This document shows positions 1 through 13,312 of a stretch of DNA of 64,000 nt, in pieces. This DNA comes from Takifugu bimaculatus. Lineage: Eukaryota > Chordata > Actinopteri > Tetraodontiformes > Tetraodontidae. The notes beneath the pieces were generated by a model. It was not told the DNA's origin. It was given only the letters and a program-made list of their open reading frames with translations, and did no database searches. The stretch is from the NCBI GenBank assembly GCA_004026145.2, contig CP034994.1:13124009-13188008 (forward strand), in the 5' to 3' direction. Numbering within the stretch: position 1 is the stretch's first letter; every line of letters starts with the position of its first letter. The position numbers were made by a program, and so were the translations under genes.

Positions 1-2732
1 CTGGGTGTTTAGTAGATAACAAAAGTATGAGCGGAAACTCTGAATGTGATGTGGGGACTGAGAACAGAGAAGAAATGGGAATCCTCAAGAGGCAAAGGCA
101 ATTTATTCGTACTAATTCCAGATTCAGGAATGATATCAGTGATTTCAAATCCTTGCTATCTCTTTCTCTTTCTCCGTCTCTCATCTTTCTGTGTGTGTGT
201 GTGGGTGTGTGTCTGTGTGCCTGTACGAGTGTGTGAGTGTATAACACCACCACCCTAGATGATAGGGTCAGCTTCTGATCTATGGTAGAGGCTGGGTCGG
301 AAAGCACAGTGTAATCCCAGTGTTGGCCCTAATCTTTAATCTGCACCCCTAATCCAGTGGTGCCGGGATAGACTTGTATACGTGCACGCATCTGGGAGTG
401 TGCATGTTACGTGTGAGAGTGCGCATGCACAGATGCAAAGGTCGATGCAGATTTGTGACATGTAATTTGAGTGTAGGGTTGTGCATCTGCGTGGAAGTGT
501 AATGCACCAGTTAGGCCGAGGGAAGTTCAGCTTTTTTTTTCCCTTCTTCTTCTCTAAACTAGAAGGTTATGTAAGCACAACACCACGCTCATAACAAGCT
601 CCAGGACAGGTGAAGGAGGACTTGACGTGAATGGAGCACATCTGTCTCGTTGGGAGCAGTGAGTGTTTAGCGATACGTGACTACTAACTTCCAGAGATTG
701 TCAGTAAAGGTTGGAGAAACTCTGGCTACTACTAACATTTATATCTGTATTCTGAGATTTCTTTGGTGTTTTATCGTATATTAAACAACCGACAACCCCG
801 CTGTCTACAATGACTGTGGTTTTTCCCATAAATGCATCCAGTTATTGGTTCATTGCTGTATGTACATCCCAAAAGTAACTTTAAACTCTGTGGGTCCATC
901 CTGTAGAACGGTGGAGGAACGCTCTGGCTCTGTCTTACCTGCCCTTTATGTTTGCAAATGGGATAAAATTCCAGGATCGTGACAGTGTCATTCTTTACGT
1001 AACAAGTCACACTAAAAACTCCAGGTTCCATAACCAGGTTCCACACCTGCAGAACTGAGTCAATACACACTGAAGCCGACAGAGAGTAGGAGGCGGTGTG
1101 GAAGAATATGAAAAGAAAGAAGATGTGAAGGGAAGATTGAAAGTTGGGGAGAGAGGTGAGAAATGAGGGGAACAGAAAGGGAAACAGGTAGGTACACTGT
1201 GACTAAGTGAAAAGGTGGAGCGCGTACATGAGAACAAAGTGTAAAACGCAGAACTGCAGAGGCAGGTTGACTCCTCACCTCACAGCTTCACGCCGTGTAT
1301 GTGAGTATGTGCACAGGTATGTTCTGTGTGTGGGCGCGTGTGGGTGCGATAACGCTGTGTGTGATGTCAGGAGCCCGGGAAGGGTTGTCCCCAACGTCAG
1401 TCAGCTCTTGAAGACAAACCGTAAGGATAAAGGTTCTGTTGAAATGGTATAAAAGAAGTGAAGCTGGCACAATGTCAGCGATAAAATTACCTCATGTCAA
1501 GTTTTAAACATTTTTTCTTCCTTGAGGAAGCCGACAGATCCCAGATCTGGATCTCCTGCTGTTGTGATTGATAGGAACTGATCTTGGCACTTGGGGCCAT
1601 TTTCTCCCCATGACTTATACACTTTGGGGACAAAGTGTATAAAAAGGAGCCAGCGCAAAGTTTCTGCAGAGGAAAGGAGTTACGACGTTGGAAGCATTCA
1701 CTGACTGGAGGAAAAACTACCAACCTTGTTCATTTTAGGTGGACAGACCATAAGAAGCTGAAGTATGTCAGAACAGCACCCTTTTTACACCAGATTGGCC
1801 TTTAACCATATATAAACCCGACTGAGGGAACATTAAACCTGCCGCTTCTTCCTGTTAGTCCCACTGTAAATCTTCTGGAATGGCACTCACGACCATCCTC
1901 CACTGCAGCTTTCCAGTGCAATTATCTGAGCAGTGGCTCTAAAGTCAGAGAAATAATAAGAGATAAACCAGTTCTGGCTGTGAGATTGTTCCCCTGTTGG
2001 GGTCATCTGTCTTAACAAACATTATTGATCACTGATTATTGATCCCATGGCACATTACTCACCCAGAGTAGACATTTTTTTCTCGAGACTCTAGGTGCAT
2101 TTGTGAGTTCCAAGTATTGCTCTTAGCTGAATAGCATGGAGAGCTCAATGTGTCCTGTGCACACGCACTCATTCAGCACTGCCAGTGAGTAGGCAGAAAG
2201 GTCTGCTACCAGAACCAGGCCAATAAACACAATGCTCTAAACACCATCTACCATTTGTGAGGTCATGTTTGGCTGTCGTTAAAATTGCTGCCTCTGTGAA
2301 TAGCTTCCTGAATTTGGCACCCACGTTTGTGAGACCCCTCTTCCCCCTCTCAGCAGTGAATAATCCTGCTGCACATGCCTGTTAAAATGGCGGTTATATT
2401 CTATTACTTTGTTTATTTGTGAATAGAATTCAGAATGATTTATTATGCTGTGAAATAAGTGAAGTAGATCAGCATAAGCACACTCATATATAAAAACAGG
2501 CACTGCCAAGAACCTACACTTCACGTTTAGCACCTTGAATCAGATCTTGTTTGTGTCTCAGTGTCTGACAGTTTCTGCGCACCTATTTGCACTTTCTGAA
2601 TTTTACTGCTGTGCAGCAAAGGAACGAATCAAGTGTCAAGGTTATTCTGAGAAAAAGAGCTATTCACTTGCACTCATCTCTTTAGCCTTCCTGAGATATT
2701 CAGTCCCCTGTTCAGCTAAACAGCGAACAATA

Positions 2733-2787
2733 AAAAATAAAAAAATAAAATAAAATAAAATAAAATAAAATAAAATAAAATAAAATA
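2733..2787. repeat. (TAAAA)n microsatellite
   Basis: About nine TAAAA units after an A-rich lead-in. Confidence 0.9.
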
Positions 2788-4318
2788 TATGTTTTGCAGC
2801 TCCAAGCCAAAATCAATTTGCAAAGCCGCTCTGTCACTGGAGATGTGTCGTGACTGGTTTGGACCAGTGTGTCTGAAAGAGAATAATTGGGAAAATAGGT
2901 GGTACCACATGGAACTTTGGTACTTTACCACAGAGCGAGTCATGAGTATACCCACAAATTGGGGAAGTTAAGTTGTGTGAAAGCATTCACAGAGATTTTG
3001 GGATATGCACCATCTACATGCAGCGCTAAAGCAATGATCAGGTTTATAAAGATTAAACTGCAGTTATCTGAATGTTATAAAGGTAGCATTAAGTAATTGA
3101 TATTAACTGTAAAGCATTTATGAGGTAATTTGTTGGCAATTATCAAAACTGCACGTTTAGCACACACGTGTCATTTCTCCCCTATCAGACAGTGCGCCCC
3201 CTCTGTTGGAGCACAGTAATTACACCTACAATCTGCAGATACTGGCTGAATGTTTATTAATTAATTAAAATTAATGGATGTCGCGCATTGACTCAACTTA
3301 GTTTTGATGTTTCTTAATTATTTTTGGTGACCTAAATCAATCAAAAACCCCAGGTGAAGTTAATTTTTAAGAAAACCTGATTAATTAGAGTATATTTTGG
3401 AAATTGCATTTGCAGTTGTGTTGGGAATGGTGCTGACAAACATCTAACAGCCTCTAGGATGAGATCTAATGTTAGCGGATATTAACTATTAAAAATTGTT
3501 ATTATATTCAGGGAAACAATTTGCATTTGCCTCTAAAGATATCATGCAGATGATTATGATCAATACTGAAATAATCAAGCTACAATTCCTCAAAGTCATT
3601 CCAGAAATAGAGTAAAAATAAGAAGATACCATCACTGCTGGTGACATCGCTGTATTTTTACACCTGACACCTACATGACCTGGGGTGTTGAGCATCAAAT
3701 GGGCCAAGGAGTCAGGGCTCAGCTGTGATCCACTTCTTGCTCCACCCACTCCACCCATCGAGCAGAGAGCAAAGATTCTATAAATGTAATTCACTCTGGA
3801 GACACCTGCCTACGGTGTGAACCATCAAATCCTAAAGAAAGGCTCCATCTATGCTTATAGAAAGCAGGTTTTATGGCAACCTGGCGTTATGTAAACACCC
3901 CATCGACTGCAGGCGCAAAGCCGCTTTGCTGTTGTCCTCCTGCGTTATCAGTGCAGTGGTCAGGTGAGTCCGCGTGTCCTCGCTGCTCTCATGCGGATGC
4001 GACATTGCAACAAACGTCCCCGGCGGCCCAAATCCGGACATCTGCACGTTGCCAATAAGCGATAGCGACGCCAATTTGTGATCAGATTAACAGCAAAAGT
4101 AAATCGTTAAACAAAAAATAAAAAGATCAGCGGCAAACGCGCATTTGTGATGTGTGAGTGTGTGTGGCGGTGCGTGTGGAATATCCTAACAAGTATGTCA
4201 ATGTGCGCCTCAGGATAAGAGTAGGAGCAGCGGTGGGCCTGTGACCCACCCTGGCTTACTTCTGCCTGTGTGAACAAGAGATGACAGACCATGTCAATGT
4301 GAGCACCCAGCACCTGAT

Positions 4319-4320
<2 letters not shown>

Positions 4321-4356
<36 letters not shown>
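4321..4356. repeat. (AC)18 microsatellite
   Basis: A perfect run of 18 AC units. Confidence 0.95.
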
Positions 4357-4358
<2 letters not shown>

Positions 4359-4784
4359 TACATCCAGGTGTGCAACATACAACCATACATCACAAGCATT
4401 TCACAGCTCGCGCAACTGTCAAGGGGACAAAGACACCAAACGTGCGTGCCTCATTAGTGGCTGACATGTCTCAAGACGGCACCGATTCAGGTGTGACGTC
4501 TTTATCCTGTTCGTTTAGAAGCCTCTCTGTCTTTGTCCCACCCCACACAAGCCTCTCTTTGCACCTCTCCCTGCCTCTGGGTGAGTTTCATCATGTCATT
4601 TTCACCCTCAAAAGAAAAAAACAAAACCTTTTTTTTTCTTCTTTCGGTTGAATCACGGCAACGTCAGCGGCCACGGCTGCTGCGGCAGCCACCAAGGTCT
4701 GACGGTTGACACGCTAACGGGGGTAACGGAGAGGGTGTATCATTATGTTTCCCACCACTAAATTTGACAATAACACTTGTCTTA

Positions 4785-4890
4785 TCTTCTTAACCGCTTT
4801 ATCCCTTTCGGGGTCACGGGGAGGGTACACGGGCAGGGTCCACCCCTGGATGAGTCGCCAGTCCATCGCTGGGGCTTATATGCATATTTA
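4785..4890. repeat. Degenerate fish interspersed repeat fragment
   Basis: The words AACCGCTTTATCC, GGGGTCACGGGG, CACCCCTGGATGAGTCGCC and AGTCCATCGC, in that order, match a very common teleost interspersed sequence ("...cgctttatcc...ggtcacggg...caccctggac...gccagtccatcgcaggg"). Boundaries are not resolved. The assignment comes from recall of the family and was not tested by a search. Confidence 0.55.
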
Positions 4891-7182
4891 CTACCATAAC
4901 ATCTTCCACATTTTGCCTCCTTGCTTCCTTTTCCCAGCTTTAGTTTGTTTTTCCAGTGCGACTCATCATGTCTCCTCAACCGTGGATAAAACGTTATGAC
5001 GGCCTCAGCAGGGTGTCATCGATCGACGAAGACGTGATCGATGAGTCGCTTGAGCTGACAGAAAAAAAACCCAGCGGGGGATATGGCCTCTTTTTTCTCA
5101 ATATCAGTGGAGTTTAAAGTTTAATTAGACACAAACGCTTGCGTAATAATTGCAGCGGGTGTAATTAGAACATAATAACACAATCAATAGCCTGGATACA
5201 GCTGAAAGCACTTTGTCAGGAATATCATTCAGGCCTACAAAATCATTTCCAGCAAGTCCATAATGGAATTACGCAGGGATCGTTTAGAGCTTGTTGCCGG
5301 ACGTGGGCACGTGTTCGAGAGGTGCCTGAGATCGGGTCCCAGGCTTTATCAGGATGCTGTGACGTAAAAGTGGGGCAGATAAGAGAGTTGTGAGGATGTG
5401 GCCGAGTACACAGGAGAGAAGAGCCGAGCTAGATGAAGAGGAGACCCAGATGGGAGCTAATTATCAGCATTACTCTGCTTTCTAAAAACCAGCAAGTGAG
5501 AGGAAGAACAGATAGCGTCCTCCAGTAAACAGACTGCATGGAATGGTTCTGATAGCTTTACCCTCATATTATTATTATTGCTATGAACAACCTAATTCTA
5601 AGTTTAGGGCCTATGCAAAGCTTCATGCACAGAACATATCTACTGGCTAGCCTTTTAGCCTGAAAACATTTGGATCCTTTTTTGTGATTTTAATGTGACA
5701 TATATGCACTTCATCATTAGGACAAGCGATATTCTCTTCTCATCAAAGCAGTGAGGAGCTGGGCTGTTGAAACGTTTTCAAAACTTCAATAAATATGTAA
5801 ATAGATGCATGAAAAGTATTTCGCCTCCTGTTTTTACCTGACACACCTGAAGTGTGAAACATCTGCCAATCAACTTGCAACAGAAAAATGGAACTGCACT
5901 GAGGTCAGAGCATACTATTACAATATCTGTCCTGCATGTAGATGCCAAAAAACATCAGAAATCAGGGATTCAAAAGCCCCAGGACAAGTGTGAGCATCAG
6001 CGGCGTAGGCTGCTTTTATGCTAAATGGCTTTGTATGTCTGACCAAATGGACATTTACTAAAACCTCTTGCAGAAAAGCTCTCATCCACCAAGTCAGCGA
6101 GTAATTTTAAGCTGAGTTGAGCTCATTTTCAATGAAAAAAACCAAATCCACCTGACAATGTTGTGGTGAATAAAACAATCTGTGGCATGACATCAGTCAT
6201 TAGTCTATTTGAATCTGCTGTTATTTGCAGAACAGAAAGTTGCAGCCTCATGTCATGATGCTGTTGTTTTCTCCTCTGTTAAGTACAACTGCTTCATGGA
6301 TCTTTCTGTTTCTTTGGATCTAAGGAAGAATTTGGATGAGAGGTTTTAATTTTCACTTTTTTTTACTGTTTATAAGCTCAATGAAACATTGACCAGAAAA
6401 TTCTGCACTATAGCACAAAATCTGCAGTGTCAGAATGTCCAAATTAAGGTCAAATATGAAGAATCACTGTTAGGGAATGCTCCCAAATGTAGAGTTTGGT
6501 CCAAGATACTGTAAAGATGTGACATATGTTGCATTCTCACAGTGGTTTTATGAAGTGAGACATTTACTTTATGTCATTGTGCCACTGGTTCAAACAAACC
6601 GCTGCTCGATGTGCCGATGCTTCAGCAATATGAATAGATCAGAATTTTCTTATCCCTCAAAGTTCTTTGGCACTTCACTGATGGTTTGATTGACTGCTTT
6701 GTCGATAGCTGTGGAAGCTTGGCAAAAAAGGTGACACAAACCTAAATAACCTCCCAAAATCACACTTCTAGCTGGAGTTGATGGCTTCGGGCATGGATGG
6801 ATGATTGCCGATGCCCAAAAAATGTTTTTTAAAAATCCCAAAAAATCAAGTGTCAAATCAAACACTTCCTTATCAACGTGTGTCCAGACATTGGGGATGC
6901 AGAACTGTTGAAGAGCCAAAGCCAAGTAGAGTCTCAGCATCTTTGTTTTCAGTGGACACTTAATGTGGTGTCACCGTACAAAAGTGAATCTCAGGCGACA
7001 GCTGCTGCATTTGGGGAGAAAACTGCCCCATTTGCATTTTGGTATTTAGAGTTTAAAATGAGTGTCATGTATGTGAATAGTGCAGATGTGGCTCATTTTT
7101 CATAGGAAGTAACCTTGATTCTCCTATTTCACTTCTGATCTGTTTGTTGAAGGCTTGCCATCACATTACAATAAATGTATGT

Positions 7183-7191
7183 ATGTGTGTG

Positions 7192-7248
<57 letters not shown>
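7183..7248. repeat. (GT)n microsatellite
   Basis: About 33 units with one GC interruption, preceded by a few TATG units. Confidence 0.95.
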
Positions 7249-7249
<1 letters not shown>

Positions 7250-8181
7250 AGGGGAGAGAAAAGAGACAGTGTTCATAAATATTTCTCCAGTGCTCCTCTT
7301 ACTATATGAGAGCGATGCTCTCAATGTGTAAATGCTTGTACATGATTTATGCGGGTGATTTATAATATATTATTAACGCTCTCCATCCCTTTTCTTCTTT
7401 CCCATCACTCTCTTCCTAGCTCACTTTCATCCCCAGCATTGATTTTTGTTTTGACGCCATCTCAGAGACGAGGGTTTTTTTGCTCCATCTGTGGTGGTTC
7501 TGAGACTTGCACAAGATTAGTTTCCATGGTGGAGTTAGTTAACGCCAATGACTCACGCCCTGTTCATCATTTAGTGTATGAATTACAGATGGTATAGATC
7601 TGTAATGCATGTGTGTCTGCAGGATGTGCCCCGGGGCTATCCTGGTGAAGGGATTATGCCTGCTAGCTTAGCTGACAGAAAAGATGGACTCTGGAAACCT
7701 CCCTAGGCTTTTGCTGACCAATTTTGAGAAATGTTGAGAAAAATGTGGATGGTAACACCTGATGGACAACAGTAGACAACAACAGTGGCGTGCTTACGAA
7801 CTCTCCACGCCAGTAGAAGCCTGTCTGCTACCAGGATGTGGAGCGTTTCTAATGCAGAGACTAACGGCCAATCACAGCAAGTCTGAGGGGGTTGATCAGA
7901 ATGTGGCGCAAATAAACAAATGCAACTTAACTTAGTCACTTAATATGAAGCTTTTTGTGGAGCCAAAACATTGGCCCCACTTTAACGGGTTTGTTTGTCA
8001 TTATCCACCGCGTTTATCTTCCAAATGAGTTTAAAGGAGACAGGCTCGGTAGTTTAGTGTTTGAAGACAAAACAGCCTCCAAAACAGCTGTTTGTTTCGG
8101 TTCAGCACGAGTTTTAGTCCTGTGAGGTTTTCTGAGATCCTGTTCACATCGGCGGTGGTTTGAGGCCTGAAGGCTTTACTC

Positions 8182-8223
8182 TCACACACAGACACACAGA
8201 CACACACACAGACACGGACACAC
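8182..8223. repeat. Interrupted (CA)n tract
   Basis: CACACAGA-type imperfect repeat. Confidence 0.8.
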
Positions 8224-11200
8224 GGTCTCGTAAAATTGTGTATGACAGGTGCTGCGCAACAGTTTGTGTTTTTTTAGGAATATTTGGAGACAGCGCGTGC
8301 ACACTGCTGTTGGGAGTTATGCTATTTCTGCACACCTTCCGCGTCTGTGCATGTTTGTGCCTGATGAGAACAAATCAGCAATAGCGCGAGTATTAACATG
8401 AAAATCAGGTCATTTGGTCTCAGGGGAAAGTTAGAGTGGGAACGGCAGACAGACGGAAGGTTATGAGAGCAGATGATGCTAAAGACGGCGAAGGGGGATC
8501 AGTAAATAAGAGGAGAGAGGAGGAATTCCTGTGTGGACGATGGAGCCCGTACAAACCAATGCCATATTCATAATCACTCACCGGTGATGCTCGCCAACCA
8601 CCCGGCGGGCCAATGTGATGACAAAATAAGAGCAGCTCATTAAAAAATTCTGGTTATCAGAGAAAATAACGGCAAGCAAAACGCTCCGTCTTTCCTTCAT
8701 ACGAAGTAGCTTTAAGAATGGCGAGTATAAATGCTTTGATCTTGATTTGCTCAAAATATACAACGCAATTTAGGGCCTCACTTTTATTCTGAAAATACCC
8801 GATGAAACAACGCAACCTATCACCCGATAACGATGCACTGGTTGTATGACACATCTGACGCTAAAGCATCACTTTGAAATGCAGGAGCTCTTTTAATAAG
8901 AATCACTTCTGAAATTCCCATAATGCCTCCATCTGTCTATAAGACATTCATTTTTGAGGGCTTACTTTAAGGAATTCTAATAAAATATAACATTGAATTG
9001 GAAGACTAAAAAATGAAAAGGGTAGTCAGGACATGCTAATCAGTCATACACTTGAACAATTTATCTTTTAGGTTTCTGCCAGCAGCGTCACATCAAGTAA
9101 CATCTGTGTTTCTCTCAGTGTGCTTGGGGATTATTCTTTAGAAGATTATTCTTTAAATGATTAATATTAAAAACAAACAAACAAAATACAAGGACTTGTT
9201 TGAGAGAGAGAGGCAAACCAGTGGGATGAGACTAAATGAAAATCAAAAGTGAAACCAAGGAAAAGCTGAGCGCTGGTCCCAGGGAGGGAAAAGGCAATAT
9301 TGAAATAAGGAAAATGAGCTGGTGATGAGGACGGGAACGTGGCAGCATGAAGAATGAAGCCAAACCATGGAAGATGACAGATATAAAGAGCATGGGGCCA
9401 TGGAAGTGAGAACGTTTCCGTGAGAAAGTCAGCAGTGCCTGTTAAGAGAAAAAAAATGCAGTGTTTATATGAAATATTCAGTGTGATAGAAGACTACAGG
9501 CGTAAAATCCTCTCTCCTGGAGAGATAGTGTGGGGAGGGGCTTAGAAGAGGAGGAGAAGAGAGGGAAGTTTTGGAGTCATGAAGCAGGAGAGGTCTCCAT
9601 GAAGGCTATGGAGCTGCGTGTAGGACAAGCTGGCTGCTATTTTTATGCAGTATGTGGGTATATTGTTCACACGTATAGGAGGGCAGTATACCTGTGCAGC
9701 ATGTGCACAAGCTAGTCATTTACCATCGCTCTTCCAAAGAGAGATCCATTCTGCACATTTCTGTTTCTAAAAATTGACCTCAGAAGTGCATAATTATGCT
9801 TCTGAATAGAGCTGTTGATTCAAATTTGAGTTTTGTGTTGACTGTTGAGAAAACAACCAACGTGATTAAATGGAAAACGCGTCAATTATAACCTTTGCCA
9901 ACCGCAAAAAAAAAGCCTTTCTGGCCCTAACCAAGGCTTCCTGGAGTGACCATTACAACCAACATCTGCACTTTTGGCAGCAGAAGGTAATGGGGTCAGC
10001 ACCGGATGATGAACAAAACACACCCTTATCAATATTTACAGAGCTTTCCCCTCCCCTCCTCTCAGTGGCCGATGGAAGCGGAGCAGTTTATTACCATTTA
10101 TTTCATAATGATGACAATGATTTGTTTCATATGATCACATTTTTGACTTTAACACCCATTTTTAGTGGGAGTTGCTAACAGTCATATCAATATTTCCATT
10201 AGCTTCATGTAGATATATGCAGCTATAGTACTGATGCTAACAAGACTGGTTTCTTTTCCAGTTTAACCATACCAATCAGTTCCCTAACTGTAGCAAAACA
10301 AAGTTACCAGAAAATCCCAGTTCATGTGTGCAGCCCTTCAGGTACTTTGCAGGTTTCCTCAGGCACGGATTCCTGGTCAATGATGAAACCCAGTACGGCA
10401 GCTCTGGCTTCACTCGTTTCTCACTAAAATGCTGAGCAGAACTTTGAAAAGAAGCCATGGAGTAAGATCATTCTTTTTTTGATGCAAGTAGGTGGCTGAC
10501 AGTTAAAACACATGCTACTCTCCTTTGTCTGGTGAGACAGGAATGGGAAAAAAAGAAAGAATGGATCAGAGAATATGCGGGTGATGACCCAACAACCATG
10601 TGACACCATTCAAGATTTGCATTCCTCAAAAAAAAGTCAGTCAGTCCATTGTCATGCACACAATTTATAATTCAGCAGAAAGGAAAACACAATACACAGA
10701 GGACAGAAGATGGGAAGATTCCCCATGGCGACAAAGTGGGCGGTAAGACTAATCTGAAGAGACACTTGAAGGCGAAGCAGACTGCCCTGCTGTTTGTGTG
10801 GATTAGCCAGTTGACTGGAATGTTGTGTGATCAATTCTTAATGACGAATATGTTTAAGCGCTGCAGATCAGGAAGGGCGGGACGGCAGGAAATGTGTTTC
10901 GCATGCTGACATCGGCACGCAACAGCCAAGGCAGACGAGAATTGGCCGATGACGTGTCGACAGAGCCGTGGAGCAAATGAAATTGAGAGCCTTCCTGGTG
11001 CGGCGCTCTTAGACGTATCAGAGAAACTGTATGACACCATTTTATAAACCCACAAACGATTCCTTCATATCGCAAGCTGGGGGTTAAAAATGGATCAGCT
11101 TTGTTCTGGCATCATAGTGTCAGACCCCCTACCTCTGCATGACAAGGACTAAGTGCATTTACACTGCAAACATGACTGTACATTTAAGAAAAAAAAACCA

Positions 11201-11386
11201 CAACGTCCATAGACACACACACGAAGACAGATACCAAAAGGCTCTATAAATACAGTGTGGAGGTAATGTTCGTCGTGTAAAGTAGGCGGATTAACTGGAA
11301 CCAGGTCAGAGCAAAGGCAGAGCATGTTTGAGCTTTCTCCTCTTCAGCTGCCTTTCTCCTAGTTTTTCTTGATTCTGCATTTCTCA

Positions 11387-11420
11387 CCCCCCCCCCCCCC
11401 CCCCCCCCACACACACACAC
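11387..11420. repeat. Poly-C (22) followed by (AC)n
   Basis: An uninterrupted C run at 11387-11408, then about six AC units. Confidence 0.95.
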
Positions 11421-12335
11421 CAAGGCTGCTAAATGTCCTACGGAGACGTCCAATTATTCTGTACTGATGCACATTTATAATAGAGTATTGGTATGTCCTG
11501 TGAGCATCTGGCTAACGGAACGATTAGCACATCTCAACGAAAGCCAATACAAGTCACCACGTGAACAATTCCCCCGGGAGGGAGGTGAGGAAAAGGGAAG
11601 GTCGCAAAGTGTTGGGCAAAGAGCGAGCGTTGGGGAGGAAATATGCCTTTGTTTTCGGGCGCCTCGGTATTAAACTCATCCATCCTCAGAGACCGAGGAG
11701 GGAGGGGGCAGATGAGAGAGAGGATGCACAAAGTGTGGAGAGCATTCCTCCACCTGTAGCTCTGGCTCAACTGGATCACACAATGTGAGGCCTGGGACTA
11801 TGACCCCCACCCCCCCAATTTAAAAGGGTGTTTAAATGCACTAATCAGTCTCTCTCTTTCTCTGCATTCTCTCCGATAAAGCCCTTTTTTTCAACTTGAA
11901 AAGACCTTAAAGCCCGTCATCTACGTTCAGGAGGACAGCTACCAGAGGACGAGGGTGACTAAATTTGGCAGCCAGTGTTATTATTGGATGGGGAGAAACA
12001 TTTGAAGGACTGATACAGAAGTGGCAATTTGGATCCGCCTTTACAACAGCTTGGGGTGTTACGTAAGGGGTGATGTAGCCGAGGCTGGAGGAGGAAGAAC
12101 ACATCATTAGTCCCAAGGCCAATAAAGCAGGCAATAAGTGACTGCGACTCGGAGCGACAGCCTTGATATTAACTTATAATTACTGCTGCGCTTTATGTAT
12201 GCGCCTTTTTAAAATCTGACACAGGGCAGGATACAGTTATTCATACTTCAAGATTTTTATTTGTGCCTTTTATGTCATTTTCTCAGCTGTGTCCGGGGCA
12301 TTTCCTGCAGAACCAGATTACCAGTTTAGATACTT

Positions 12336-12347
12336 TGTTTAAAACAA
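12336..12347. repeat. Left target-site duplication of the LINE (TGTTTAAAACAA)
   Basis: Identical to 13301-13312 immediately after the GGAT tail; it marks the insertion point. Confidence 0.85.
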
Positions 12348-12357
12348 AGTTTGTTTT

Positions 12358-13210
12358 ATGGACAGAATTTCTAGGTGCAGTCATGGTGTTGAGGGGGTCC
12401 GGTTTGGTGACCTCAGGATCGGGTCACTGCTTTTTGCAGATGATGTGGTCCTGTTGGCGTCATCGGCCCGTGACCTCCAACGATCACTGGATCGGTTCGT
12501 CGCCGCATGTGAAGCAGCTGGAATGAAAATCAGCACCTCCAAATCCGAGGCCATGGTTCTCAACCGGAAAAAGTTTGAGTGCCTTCTCCGGGTAAAGGAG
12601 GAGATCCTGCCCCAAGTGGAGGAGTTCAAGTACCTCGGGGTCTTGTTCACGAGTGAGGGAAGAATGGAGCGGGAGATCGACAGGCGGATCGGTGCGGCGT
12701 CCGCAGTAATGCGGACTCTGCACCGGTCCGTAGTGGTGAAGAGGGAGAGAGCTGAGCCGAAAGGCGAAGCTCTCGATTTACCGGTTGATCTTCGTTCCTA
12801 CCCTCACCTATGGTCATGAGCTTTGGGTAATGACCGAAAGAACAAGATCACGGGTACAAGCTGCCGAAATGAGCTTCCTCCGTAGGGTGGCTGGGCTCTC
12901 CCTTAGAGATAGGGTGAGAAGCTCTGCCATCCGGGAGGAGCTCGGAGTAGAGCCGCTGCTCCTCCACGTTGAGAGGAGCCAGATGAGGTGGCTTGGGCAT
13001 CTAGTTAGGATGCCCCCTGGATGCCTCGCTGGTGACGTGTTCAGGGCATATCCCTCCGGTAGGAGACCCCCGGGAAGACCCAGGACACGTTGGAGAGACT
13101 ATGTCTCTCGACTGGTCTGGGAACGCCTGGGGATCCCTCCGGATGAGCTGGAAGAAGTAGCTGAGGAGAGGGAAGTATGGGCTTCTCTTCTTAGGCTGCT
13201 GCCCCCGTGA
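12358..13210 (+). pseudogene. Frameshifted reverse-transcriptase C-terminal fragment of the LINE
   Basis: Two overlapping frames (12358-12819 and 12785-13210) together cover the RT palm from the FADD box through the thumb and C-terminal region. The break lies where GAGGGAGAGAGCTGAGCC seems to carry two extra bases relative to the common fish sequence. It cannot encode an active protein, since it lacks the N-terminal RT motifs and the endonuclease. Confidence 0.88.
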
Positions 13211-13233
13211 CCCGACCCTGGATAAGCGGTAGA

Positions 13234-13300
13234 GGATGGATGGATGGATGGATGGATGGATGGATGGATGGATGGATGGATGGATGGATGGATGGATGGA
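13234..13300. repeat. (GGAT)n tail of the LINE
   Basis: About 16 units forming the 3' tail of the LINE insertion at 12348-13300. Confidence 0.93.
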
Positions 13301-13312
13301 TGTTTAAAACAA
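13301..13312. repeat. Right target-site duplication of the LINE (TGTTTAAAACAA)
   Basis: Identical to 12336-12347; it directly follows the (GGAT)n tail. Confidence 0.85.

Larger units (their letters stand above)
1..12335. other. Gene-poor intergenic or intronic sequence
   Basis: No exon of a recognisable protein on either strand. It contains simple repeats, listed separately, and one interspersed-repeat fragment at 4785-4890. AT-rich low-repeat stretches near 5.1-5.27 kb and 8.56-8.85 kb look like possible conserved noncoding DNA. The open frames are short and without known motifs. Confidence 0.6.
12348..13300 (+). mobile_element. 5'-truncated non-LTR retrotransposon (fish LINE, RTE/Rex-like)
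   Basis: The 3' part of a LINE ORF is readable: the reverse-transcriptase catalytic box LLFADDVVLLAS, then GMKISTSKSEAMVLNRKK, EEFKYLGVLFTSEGR, and a C-terminal region with MRWLGHLVRMP and GRPRTRWRDYVSRL, ending at 13210. The 3' end is GATAAGCGGTAGAGGATGG followed by (GGAT)n to 13300. The upstream RT and the endonuclease are missing. The frame is broken near 12745: the first frame runs 12358-12819 and the second 12785-13210. The 12-bp TGTTTAAAACAA flanks both sides (12336-12347 and 13301-13312), giving exact insertion boundaries. The clade is judged from memory of fish LINEs and is less certain than the element type. Confidence 0.93.

Noticed and set aside
771..1070. 99-codon minus-strand open frame with Cys-rich translation
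   Set aside because: No cysteine pattern of a known family (checked by eye for thyrotropin beta, expected by synteny) and no supporting splice sites.
4107..4382. Open frame containing a Cys-Val run
   Set aside because: Product of reading a (GT)n repeat; not a gene.
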